The position numbers and the translations under genes were made by a program. Under the pieces are notes generated by a model. The model was given only the letters and a program-made list of their open reading frames with translations. It was not told where the DNA came from and made no database searches. 64,000 nt of DNA from Membranipora membranacea (Eukaryota; Bryozoa; Gymnolaemata; Cheilostomatida; Membraniporidae): assembly GCA_914767715.1 (NCBI GenBank), contig OU612072.1, positions 20,274,001 through 20,338,000 on the forward strand, given 5' to 3'. How positions within the stretch are numbered: the stretch's first letter is position 1; each line of letters starts with the position of its first letter. Below, one piece after another: positions 45,955 to 57,769 of the stretch.

Positions 45955-47280
45955 TGAAAATCTGAGGTCTGTAGCTCAATAATTGCTTATTATGCCAGCT
46001 ACAAAAGAAGCTTTCTCTAAAGCATCACAAATCAGTAAAATAATGTGTAGGCACATTTTCTTTTTACCAGCAGCATGGCTTCGAATGGTCTGACACCACA
46101 AATTTTTATATCATTGGATTGCTCATCTTCTGAGGAACACAGTGGTTATTTTTTTTAGTAAACAAGGAAAATATCTACCAACATATCGAAAGCTTTATGG
46201 AAAAAAGTTAAAAAATTATATTAATTGCTGCCCTGCTGCCGGCTTATGTATGAAATTATTCCACTTTCATGGGGGCAAAGAAATACACAGTTTGTGAGTG
46301 TGTCCTGAAAATCTGAGGTCTGTAGCTCGATATTTTCTTATGCCAGCTACAAAAGAAGCTTTTTCTAAAGCATCACAAATCAGTAAAACAATGTGTAGCC
46401 AAATTATCTTTTGAGCAGCAGCATAACTTCTAAAGGTCTGACAGCACAAATTTTTATTCCATTGGATTCCTCATCTCCCGAGGAACATAGTGTTAATTTT
46501 TTTAGTAAAACAGGAAAACATCTTCCAACATTTCGAGAGCTTTAGTGAAAACAGTTTGAAAATGATAAAATTGCTGCCCTGCTGCCGGCATATGTATGCA
46601 ACTACTCCATTTTCATGGCGGGCATTTTTTGAGTATGATCTGAAAATCTGAGGTCTGTAGCTCGACAACTTATTTTGTTTGCAACAAAAAAGGATTCCGC
46701 TTTACAATCATTATGATTTATAGCCATATTGAGAGTTTAAAAAATTTGGCACCAACTCGAACCCAGAGCTCTGCGTTGACGAAATAAAGAATTATCCACT
46801 GAGCTACGACACAGACATGTTGTATCAAAATAAGAGTGTCTGCCTTAAATTCAGTGGAGCATGAATTCTGTATTACAATACTTACATTACATTACTGATG
46901 ATGAATACACACACAATCAGCATATTTGTGCACAGCTAAATCATCGCAAATCAATAAAATAATGTAGAAGCGCATTTTCTTTTGAGCAGCAGCATGGCTT
47001 CAAATGGTCTGACACCACAAATTTTTATATCATTGGATTGCTCATCTTCTGAGGAACATAGTGGTTATTTTCTTTAGTAAACAAGGAAAATATCTACCAA
47101 CATATCGAAAGCTTTACGGAAAACGGTTAAAAAATGATATAAATTGCTGCCCTGCTGCCGGCTTATGTATGCAATTATTCCACTTTCATGGGGGGCAAAG
47201 AAATACACAGTTTGTGAGTGTGTCCTGAAAATTTGAGGTCTGCAGCTTGATAAGTTTTTATGCCAGCCACAAAAGAAGTT
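45955..47280. repeat. Degenerate tandem satellite, ~340-350-bp unit
   Basis: The anchor 'tgaggtctgtagctc' recurs at about 45,963, 46,315, 46,648 and (diverged) 47,234. Each unit holds 'ggtctgacaccacaaatttt', 'cctgctgccgg' and 'aaagcatcacaaatcag'. The third interval is 250 bp longer because it carries extra DNA with a tRNA-like segment. Frames in the array have no conserved coding signature. Confidence 0.8.
46745..46815 (-). mobile_element. tRNA-like pseudogene / SINE head inside the satellite
   Basis: The minus strand reads GTCGTAGCTCAGTGGATAA (a good polymerase III A box) and, 35 nt later, CTGGGTTCGAGTTGG (B-box-like). The acceptor and T stems do not pair well, so a working tRNA is unlikely. 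Confidence 0.5.
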
Positions 47281-48615
47281 TTTCGCTTTATAATTTATAT
47301 GAATTTTGGCCTTTTCGAGATGTGGAGATAACTCGGGTTCACAAAATTACCTTATATGCCCTGAGTAGGGAAAGAGATGTAAAGTTACTGATCAAGCCGG
47401 ATGAGGACCCATGAGCTGTATCCAACACAGCTAACCTCAACAATGCAATCTAAATTTAGGAGCAAATCTTGATGTCTCAAGGTAGAAGGGCGCGCTGTAA
47501 AAATCATCATGACGCGATATCACAAACAATTACTGGGAGATTTAACCTCTAGTAGTTTGACACCCCCATACTTTTGGTAAGCAGTAACAATGCCGTCATA
47601 AACCAAGACTTTGTTTTATTGTGTTTAGAAAGTTATACCAGACCCTCGCCCTTCAATGTTATTGTCAGTGGTCATTGCTTTTCGCGGCAGAGTAAATTAA
47701 TACATATTTTTTAATTTGGTGATAGCCTTGAGTTTCTAATGCGCTTCAAACCTCTGATGCAAGAAGGAAGTAAACCTTTCACTGCTTAGTAATCCTAGGG
47801 TATTGGCGTATTTCTCTAACCACATATCATTCAGAGTTCGCGGGCCAGTCTCTTTTAAAAAGTATTTAGGAAAAAGTAAAGACTATAAATGTTTTAGACC
47901 ACATTAGACTATAATTTTATTAGATATGTTGGACTGCAATGCATCTGTCTTGTGATTAAAAAAGTAATGGTGCTGGTAGGGCATGGCCGTCACGTCCAAC
48001 TTTGTTTTGATTTGTTAGAAAAAAATGCGTATTGGAAGGCAGACTCTCATAGTTACTTTGTATTTACACAATTACTATCCTATCTCGATCCATAGCACCA
48101 TGAAGAGTGAAGGAAAGAATGCATGTATGCATTGCATTGTGGGATACATAATGATTTAGTTATCACAATTTTGACAGCCAAAAAAACAAAATGATTGAAG
48201 AAAGGAAGACCAAAGTTGTGTCCTCTTCCACTAGCAGTGGTAAGCCTTATATCCAACCTTACCCAACGGCAGTCATCATTTCGAGGACTTGAATTAATAA
48301 GTACGATGCTTGGACCTAGGGAACTAATACAGAAATTCTCCTCGATTTTACTCATGATATTCATAAACTGATTGCCTTGCTCTGAAGCAGAACATCTGAC
48401 GATACATTGCATGAAGACAAAGGGTAGGTGTATGAAGCTAAATTTGCAGCCTGTTGACATATGTTGATCTGTTCCTGCAATACACCGTAATCGTTTAAGG
48501 TAATGCTAAGTGATTGCTTAGAATTATCAATTTTATAGAGCAGCCTACACAGCTTTGCTAATAAATCAAAGTCATGCTTAACAAAGTTTGTATCTCTTAT
48601 CAATCAACTTTCAAG
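47281..48615. repeat. Repeat-derived DNA related to 53.6-53.9 kb
   Basis: 47,850-48,150 aligns with 53,600-53,900 ('ttagatatgttg', 'catctgtcttgtga', 'atcctatctc', 'agcaccatg', CATTGTGGGATAC). The minus-strand frames at 48,080-48,600 lack domain or splice support. Confidence 0.5.
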
Positions 48616-49676
48616 GAAGCTAAAGTTAAGTTAAATACCAAAAAAGCAGTCTATACCATACCAGAAAAAAATATGCTCCGAGGGCTCTCCCACCAGAACT
48701 GATCAGCCTTGATGTTCCCCCGGTCTTATATGCACCGGAGGTCATCACTGTTGATAGGCATGGCCAAAAAACCGGAGATTGTATTTGCCCATCGATCACT
48801 TAAATTTGAAAATAAAAATGCAAATAAACTGACTTCTTGATAAGATGGCGATAGGATTTTGATTTTTGTCTGTTGAAAAATGATTTAATTATACATTGAT
48901 TATATATGACAGAGATTGAACCTCCAAAAAAGGCGGAGATGGGATGTCTGATAGCTGACAGTAGAGATAAAACTGAGATTGGTCTCTGATTTGAAGTGGT
49001 TGACACTGTCTGTTATCACTTGCTCCCATCTTCTTGGTTTTATTCTCTCTATCTGAAATCTCCTGAGCCTGAGCTGTGTGAACTTGAGATCTCACAGCTT
49101 CTGCTCCTCCTTCTCCTTGACTCTCCTGAGCCATCCAAGTAAGCTGTGAAATTATCTCACATGTTTTCATGAAATCATTTTTATAACTTCCTAATGTACA
49201 CAAAATATCTGTCCTAAAGTGTCCTTCCATGTGATCCATTCTAACTAGGGTGGGCAGTGCATGGATGTATGAAAATAGTAGGGCAAAAGGTGTAATTTCT
49301 GTACCAAGTATATCAAATCTAAGAACGCCTTGATATGGACAATATCACCAAGTGCGCCGAGAAGCTTTCCAAAGCAGATACTGCCAAACACAGATTGAAA
49401 ACCAAATCCCTCAGAATGGTGCACCCATCAACGCACCGAACCCTTTAATCTCCTTTGACATGCTACTATCCGGTTGCTCTACGTCTCTGTGCCACTGCAT
49501 TAATCTTCGTAGAGACTGTTTTAGATCACAGGCTATCCTTATTTTCTATTATTATATATATGTACACTACAAATAGATTTTATGCAACAGTTTAGACATC
49601 AGAATTTTTTAAAACAAATTTTACTAGAGGCAAACCAGTTTATTACTTCTCAATCGCCCCTTGTGATAATAAAGGT

Positions 49677-49860
49677 CTGTACATACATACATACATACAT
49701 ACATACATACATACATACATACATACATACATACATACATACATACATACATACATACATACATACATACATACATACATACATACATACATACATACAT
49801 ACATACATACATACATACATACATACATACATACATACACACACATACACACACATACAT
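49677..49860. repeat. (TACA)n microsatellite in copy B
   Basis: Same position in the repeat as the 1,484-2,006 array but about one third as long. Near-perfect units. Confidence 0.98.
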
Positions 49861-51824
49861 ACTTACCTCTATTATGGTAAATTATAAAGGTCCTAACATG
49901 GTTGACATGCAAAAACCGGCATTTTGCAGCTAATTTGCAAGTAATTTAGACAAATCGTCTTCCAAACAAGGAATTATTTGCCACTAAGAATGAGATATAG
50001 GTATGCAAGCAAATTGGTGCGTGGACGATTGATACCAACAATCAATCATCTGGAGGACATACTATCTTGTAAAAATCAGCCAAAGTAGGTAAGTTCTTCG
50101 TTCACCAGACCTTATCAATCTGAAGATATTGCAAGTGGTGTCCTTTTTTCTCAAGGTTACTCATCTGTCACATTAGCACAAGGGAGAATAAAAACCAACT
50201 GCTTGTGTAATGCATTGTGGGATACTAACAAAATTCATTATTAAATATTTGACAGCTTTTTTTTTCCTCAAACTACCTGCCCCTCCCACCCAAAAACCAT
50301 TTCAGCTGTTCTAATAGTGCCCTCTAAACCTTTTTCGAGGAGCACAGAAGGGCATTGGAATTTAAAGGAGAAAGGTTTTTGAAAATTATCAAAATTCATA
50401 TTGAGCTATGTGGTTTAAACATGTTGAACTGTAACTTTTGAACTGAAAATTGATTGTGCAGGGGGTGACTGCTGACTTAGGTACAGTCGGGTTGGGAGCC
50501 ACTTGGGGCAAATCGTGGCCTGGCTTATTATTTTGAAACAACCCCAACCATTGGACGGGTTGGAATAGACAACAAAGTTCCTGTGCCTTGCATTGTGGGA
50601 TATTCATAGACTTATCTAAGAATATTTGGCAGCCTAAAATCTATTTGATCAGAAGTGAGGAAAAGGAAAGACATATATAATTATCTCAAAATAAAGGAAA
50701 ATATTGTGATTGTGTGTGCCACCTGTGAACGTTATTACGGCAGGCTGTGAACTTCAATCCAATTGTAAATGGGTGTCAAAAGCAAAGCGCAGCATTGTCC
50801 CTCAGATAAAATATTTTATCAATTGAATAATTTTTCCAAGACATGGTAGCAAAAGCCTAAGCGAACCCAGCTGTCAAGTTTCAGGAAAATTGGAAAGTTC
50901 AGTATCTACATTGAATTGTGGGATATCATCTTACTGCAGGACTATAATATATGGTGTCAGGAGGTGCAAATGGCTGTTGTTTTTATATTTTCTACTTCAA
51001 ATAGGAAGGGAATTGATAATTAGTCTGACTCAACAAGGCCTGATACACAAATTCACAATGACTGCCAGCAGGACCGGAATTAAACAAACGCCACACGGAT
51101 CACAACCTGCTCAAATGTGGTCAATGTACTGCAATATTTGAATCACAGCAGCAGCCTTATGAACCAATGACTAAAGATTTTGAAAATCAAAACAAGAAGC
51201 CTAGCCTAAAATATTATAGAGTTGTATGAAAGGCAAAAAACTCAATTCATATCAAAGACAGATATTGAGATTAATTATAATGATGCAATGAAATTTAGTA
51301 AGGAAATACCTTGATACCTTACTTATAAGGCACCAGTGGTTCCTTACTCTTCCGCTTTATTCTTAGTTCCTCTCAGTACTAATTGGAGACACAGGCTTAG
51401 CAAGCGAATGAAGTACTGGACTAATAAGAACCCTCCCCCATCATTTAATAATGATCTTATAAACCATGATTTTGATTTATTTTAAAATTTATATCAGGGC
51501 TCCCCCTTCAATTCTATTTTAAGTGGTCCCAGTTTCTCTCACCTGAGTATATTAACATTTTATATTCTGGCGATTGCTTTGTAACTGTTATGTGCATCAA
51601 ATATCTGATAAGGAAGGGGAGATATTCATATCACTGTTTTGTATCCCTAGACTGTTCTCGTGTGTTTCTCCTATCAACGGACAAATCACAGAGGTGCTAT
51701 GGGCAAATTATTGTTGTTTGCTTTACCAAAGTTACTTCTCGGTAATGAGAACTGCCGAAAACACCATAGTTCATGCGACAATATGATACTAAATAAAAAC
51801 AGACTTTTCATAACTGCACCGTAA

Positions 51825-52030
51825 GAAGCTTTGATAGAGCAAATAATCACATCCTTTGCTATTAAGCGAGAGGACCCGGGTTCAATCCCCATTCTCGTCT
51901 CGAGGGATTTATCCTGGCTTTTCCCTAACCACATACCACAAAACCCAAAATCAAATTCAGCCAGCAAACTCCCACACATCACACACATCTCAAACTCAGA
52001 CAACTCTCATAATCACAAAATCGACAACAG
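51825..52030 (+). mobile_element. tRNA-derived SINE-like element, 5' part
   Basis: The head GATAGAGCAAATAATCAC is followed by a B-box-like GGGTTCAATCCCC. The body matches 3,985-4,095 and resumes at about 52,975 after an insertion. Confidence 0.6.
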
Positions 52031-52034
52031 GTGT

Positions 52035-52960
52035 TGTAGGATGTTTAATGCCAGGGTTTTTTTTTTAATTATTAGATATTGATGCAATGACTATGACCAT
52101 CTAAAATAAGACTTTAACACACATACCATCATAACCTACAATTAAGTATAGATAAATTTAACAAGCTGAAATGCTCCACAGCTTTCCCTCCGTTCTATTT
52201 TGTGCACGACTCATGATAATGAGAATTTTTAAGTCAGTGTTGAGGATACAGCCATGCCAATAAGGCCACTATAATATTCTCTAAACTGCAAATTTTCTAA
52301 TGAATACAAACTTTACTCCAGGATTAACTTGACTTCCAGTCAAACCATTTTATGGAGTCATGTAAGTGCATAGATGTATTATTTTTGTCATGTTAATCCT
52401 ATATCAACGCATTATGTCTTGCTTGTGGTACTATACAATTGAGCTGTTAGACATTGGTAATTATTACATCATTTATATGACAACTGGTGAAAGTTAAATT
52501 CTTAGCAGCAATATAATGTATTATATATAGCAATGTATTTTTTCTCAGGTTGGTCGATATCATCTCATTCCTCATCACTCACCAAGCCTGTAAATGCTTG
52601 GATTTTCCGTTATCTAAACCTCTGCTTAGCTCATCAACTGTAAGTGTGTGTGAATTGTTTTCTTCATTTGTAATTGTTGGTCTGGGACTGCAATTGCCAT
52701 CATTGCATGGGCAACTTAAATGATTGAACAAAATATTCTTGTAATTTGAAATTTTAATTATCTCTGACAAAACCTTTAAAAATGATGTCTTTTTTATATC
52801 ACACCATGTTAACACCATCTCATTATTATTGTGATTTTTTAGGTCACAAGTTCTTTGAAGAATTCATAAACCAACAATTTTAACTTCACGTGCTCTGTTG
52901 ACAACCTAACGATCAGTGTAAATCCAGCAGATGGTATTTTATACCAGTACAAAAATGAAA
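52035..52960. mobile_element. Insertion interrupting repeat copy B
   Basis: Copy A passes directly from 'aaaaccgacaatgg' to 'gggtctttgagcac' within about 40 bases, but copy B has about 0.9 kb more AT-rich DNA between them. A minus-strand frame at 52,579-52,818 has no recognisable domain. No clear terminal repeats were found, so the insert's class is unknown. Confidence 0.5.
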
Positions 52961-53140
52961 TCAATTTTCCAGGGTCTTTGAGCACTAGGGGTGTAAATCA
53001 CCTCTTCTCTGGAGAGTGCGGTTTCATAAAACCACCCTACCCCACATAAGACAAGAAAAATGCATCGTTTTCAAAGGAAAATGAATAAACAAGAGAATAA
53101 TATGTCAACATCTGGTTGATGTACCATCCTTCCAATCCCA

Positions 53141-54045
53141 TGCTAGAATTGGGGATCACAAATTGGCTCATGGATTTCTATAGTGTAATGTTTCAGAGTA
53201 AATTAGTGAGTTTTTGTTCACATTGCCATAGTAACAGGAGTAGATCAAGGTCTAAAGACTACTAAAAGACCAAAGCATTTCATTAGTCAGGCAGTTACCT
53301 CTATGACAAAGTTGTGTAAAAAACTCTACATGACATGAACTATTGATGGTGGAAAGTGCCTTCCAAAAGAGAAGATAACTCTTATTCTCTGCATTATGAT
53401 ATCACACTACCCCTAAAACATGCTTTTGTCTTTTGGTAGCCGTCAAGTTCTAATTAATAAAGTTCAAAGTAGACAATACTCTGTATAGTAAATCTGATGG
53501 CTATTGTGGTGGGACAAAATTAAAGCAGACCTCCTGCCCTTGTTCGTACCCATACTCCGACCCCAACCATTGCCATTTTCGAGATCGCATTGACTTCCTT
53601 ACAATTATGTATGAGAAATATAAATACTTTGACTATAGGCTACATAAGACTATGTTTGTTAGATATGTTGAACATCTGTCTTGTGACTGAATTAAAATAA
53701 AATTGTCTGCAGGCCACCGCTGTCAAGCCGAACTTCAATTTGCTCTTTGTTGGCAGACAAATTGGAACAAACCTTAGAGATCAGATTGTATCTGGGTTCA
53801 TTACAGAATTACCATCCTATCTCAAGGAACAGCACCATGGGGAATAGAAAAGAAAAAACAATTGTGCATTGTATCGTGGGATACTCAATAACTGATTCAT
53901 AGGAATTTCTACAACATAAGGTTCTTTGAATAAAGAGAGATTGATGAAAGTTATATATTGTTTTAAAAGCGATATTACCACCTTCCCCCTCACAAAGAAG
54001 CGTGCAGTCGTGACGGTTTTTACCTCAGCTAAGCAAGTCAAGTTT
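53141..54045. other. Intergenic; includes second member of the 47.85-kb repeat
   Basis: 53,600-53,900 is the repeat partner. The terminal motif here is decayed to CATTGTATCGTGGGATAC. No gene seen. Confidence 0.5.
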
Positions 54046-54049
54046 TGAT

Positions 54050-54935
54050 ATTGTTAGGAGTCTTGCGCGGCTTGTATGATGATGCACTGGTAGTGGTTGA
54101 CAACCGAGCACAGATGGGCCATGGTGCTGGATAGCCAGCAGAGTAGCACCTTGTGCGCCGCCCAGAGAAGCAGCCTTCACGCAAGTCAGACGCACACGCA
54201 AAACTGGCCGACGCCGTCGTTTACTAGCGCGCATGAGACTAGTTGCGAGGCCTGCACTTGACACTTTGAAGTTTCAAGTGCGACAGGCTGCTGAAATTGA
54301 CGCGGCGGTGCAGGCTTGGAAAAGCAGCCTTTGGTTTTGACTCGCCGGAGTCCAAGTCCAATTTGTTTGAGAGCACTTGTATGGCTATGCACGGCGCTGA
54401 CACTGGACTTGGACGAAAGTTCTCCGGGCGAACATGGGAGCCAATGGAGACATTTGTCCACTGCTAAGACGGGAGACGGCGTGTCCTAAAATTGACAGGC
54501 ATGCACTAAAAAAGCAATAGCTGGATGCAAGGCTGCAATAGACTGGATAGCTCTGTCATACCACGGGCCAAAGGCCAAAAAAACAGGATGGTTGCTACAA
54601 AGTCAAGCACATGCCAAGTGGCATCAGGCACAGCGGGGAAAAGCAGGCAAAAGCGGCCGATTGTGATCATGAATGGCACTGGAGCTGCCTTTTTATCGTC
54701 TGAAGCTGCTGTCATCTTCAGCGCCCGCACGCACCCGAGCTCAAACAAAAAACACGGTACACGAGTACGACACAACAACCCTTGGTATAGGCCTGCATGT
54801 CGGCGCCTGGTCAGTCATCTCCAAAAACTGGCGCAGTAGAACACGCCCATGTCATAAGGCGATCTCGGTCACTGTTGAACAGGCCTGCGTCACCTCCTTG
54901 GAGATAATGGCGTTATCTGGTTGATCCTGCCAGTA
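54050..54935 (+). rRNA. rDNA-derived fragment: probable 5' ETS and first ~22 nt of 18S
   Basis: Base composition becomes markedly GC-rich at about 54,050 and returns to AT-rich at 54,936. The last 22 bases (54,914-54,935) include TGGTTGATCCTGCCAGTA, the near-universal 5' start of eukaryotic 18S rRNA, in the correct sense. Sequence then switches to 'attatattataatt', not to the expected 18S continuation. The upstream island would therefore be external transcribed spacer or IGS. The frames here are by-products of GC richness. It is a fragment, not a functional rRNA gene. Confidence 0.65.
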
Positions 54936-55365
54936 ATTATATTATAATTAATTCATCGGTCACCTGGTTTAAAAATTGATATGCGAAGTTTGTGTCGAAT
55001 TTTTAAATTAAATTTTAACATAACTGTAAAACTCAGGGCTCTTAACCACTGAGATTTAGTCCAGTTACTTAGATTTTTGTTGGCATGAATATGAGTGAAA
55101 AACTTGGATTTCCCCTCATATTCATATCCATACAGAACTATCTGTTTGACCACCGTACCATGTTCCTGGCTCTAGGACTTTCAGATTTTGCAGCTGGTTA
55201 CTAATGAAATATGCGTAGCGGGTGGATGACGAAAGATTAGATGATATCTATCAGCTGGTAGAATATCTCCCAAGTATAGAATGATGGAGTTATTTGTCAG
55301 CTTATTACTATTTTCATTCAGCTCTACAAATATTTTTTCTCAGCTTAGATCAAGTAATTTTCAAA
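54936..55365. other. Intergenic; dispersed repeat at 55,030-55,160
   Basis: 'ctcttaaccactgagattt' and neighbouring text match 28,010-28,140 ('ctctcaaccactcagattt'), a second copy of an unclassified repeat. No gene. Confidence 0.5.
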
Positions 55366-55369
55366 TCAG

Positions 55370-55837
<468 letters not shown>

Positions 55838-56410
55838 TATTAGCTATAACAAACATTAAATGTTGCGAAAAATGGATGCATATACTTTGTCATAATAAGA
55901 GCTTGCTACTAGTGTATGGAACTATGGGCTTTTAAAAACGAATCTCATCAAGTGTGATGCGCATTTGACTCAGAAAACAGTCTTTGCCCCATGAGCTTCG
56001 GTATTTAACATGTCTAAGACGACCAGAAGGGCAAAGTTCAAGAAAACCATGTATAAAGTGGTATTCATCAGAAAAACAGCACATGATAATGGAATTAGTT
56101 CTCTGTTTAACAATGGTATCGAGGTAGCCTACGTTAGGCCTAAATTCTTGGCATCGTTGAAAACTTTTCTTAGTAATTTCTTGTCCTTAGCATATATGCT
56201 AGTGTGCAAAACAGGTAGACAATACATTAAGAGTGAAACTACAAGACTTTTGAACAGCATGGAGGCTAATGGCTTCGAACTCAGATACATTCATTTTTTT
56301 ACAACATACATCCTTTGACTTGCTTTGCCAGTTATTTTATGCACATCATCTTCGAATCTTAGTTTGTTATCAATGTCTACACCAAGGTATGGTGTAGACA
56401 CCTGGAAAAG
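55838..56410 (-). mobile_element. 5'-truncated non-LTR retrotransposon, RT C-terminus
   Basis: On the minus strand, 56,400-56,330 reads TPYLGVDIDNKLRFEDDVHK followed by KASQR, the hallmark region just after the reverse-transcriptase core of CR1/RTE/L2-like LINEs. Downstream lie SLLMYCLPVLHTS and LLRKVFNDAKNLGL, matching the usual thumb/connection region, with stops and a frameshift. Homology stops upstream of about 56,410, so the copy is heavily 5' truncated and inactive. Confidence 0.82.
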
Positions 56411-57765
56411 TAGACACTATGATGGTAAATCTACATTTTGAGTAATGCAATTACATAGAAAACTTTACAGCAATACTGGTATTGTCACTGATCTCTAGGG
56501 AAGCTGAGCCACTGGCAAAATCCACATATATAAATCAGCAATAGAGAAATATTACTGTAATAATGTTTCACTGTATTCTAGAAATACTGTTACAGCTTCA
56601 CAATTAAACAAATATATGTGGTACGGGAAATATCAAAAGGGTGGAATACCTGGCCGTTACCTGGCTATGGTTTGGTTTTCGCGCTAGCTGTATCTAGCAA
56701 AACAAACTCACCATAAATGAGCCAAGAGAGGATAACTCCTGGATGGATAACTTCTGCAGACTAGCAACTGTCAGGGCTTCAGCCTAGAGAGGGTCGTGTT
56801 GGTGGCCAAGCCAACCTAACAGAGCTGTTATACTGAGTGTTGTGCTGGCGGTCAAGCCAACCTAGCAGAGCTGTTATACTGAGTGTCGCACTGGTGGCAG
56901 TGCCAACCTACAGGGCTGTTACACTGAGTGTGGTACTGGTGGCAGAGCCAACCTAGCAGATCTGTTATACTGAGTGTCAAGCCAACCTAGCAGAGCTGGT
57001 GTCTAGAGAGTAGCTAGCCTGTAGCGGGTGCATTTACATCTGATAGAATACTTTGCGAAGCGGGACGAACCCTGAACTTGCGCTCTGAGCAGATTAAACG
57101 GGACGCACCCGGAACCTTAATTGTGTAGCCTTAGCTATATTAGGTGTATTGATAATAATACTCAGACTTGACACTGAAACGCACTTAGTGAGATTAATAT
57201 AGGAGATGAGGTACACTGTCTGTGATAATACTATAAGACGATGCAGCCGTCTTACTATGGAATTCCATGTCGATAATTGCCAGGATTAAATGTGTATACA
57301 ACTTATTTATGTATGATGTCTGTGAGATCGTTTCTGTGGTAAATATATAAGTTGAAATCGTCTACATAATATCGGTATGATAGGTTCAAGTTTAAATCAG
57401 GGTAGATAGCCCTTTACACTTCGGAAATAGTCTGTTTGAATATTCTATATTTAGAATATTCAAAATTAGTAGGCATGGTACATCCATTATGTTAGCAGAC
57501 AGCTTTGGATTGATTTTGCAAGAGTTGCCCCTCATTAATGAGTATTACTGGGTTCGCTGTATTGAGCATAGCCTCGAAACTACCTCTTGAGCTGTCACTG
57601 TTTTCAACCAAGGAGTAACACATTTACTGTAGAAATAATGAGAAGCCTTGAAGACTCTTTACAAAATCACCACTTCTGGGCAGATAACTCTTACAAATCT
57701 GATAATGTCTTGCGCTAGATAACGTTTCATCAATCCATTGTGTTGCAGTGTTGAATTTATTTTTG
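56411..57765. repeat. Intergenic with 46-bp minisatellite at 56,795-57,010
   Basis: CCAACCT recurs at 56,811, 56,857, 56,903, 56,948 and 56,982. Units read 'gccaacctagcagagctg', 'ttatactgagtgt', then a variable 'tg-ctggcggtc'. No gene is evident in the remainder, although the upstream exon of the following gene should lie here. Confidence 0.75.
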
Positions 57766-57769
57766 TTAG

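Larger units (their letters stand above)
48620..53140 (+). repeat. Dispersed composite repeat, copy B (~4.5 kb)
   Basis: Same content and order as 406-4305, but its minus-strand frame is broken upstream, its TACA array is short and its SINE body is interrupted by about 0.9 kb (52,035-52,960). It is flanked on both sides by the 47.85/53.6-kb repeat pair, so it may sit inside a larger repeat. Confidence 0.8.

Noticed and set aside
46745-46815. Functional tRNA gene
   Set aside because: A and B boxes are recognisable, but acceptor and T stems do not pair and no anticodon arm is convincing.
54025-54924. Several GC-rich frames of 80-100 codons
   Set aside because: Open on many frames because of GC content in an rDNA-like island; no domain signature.
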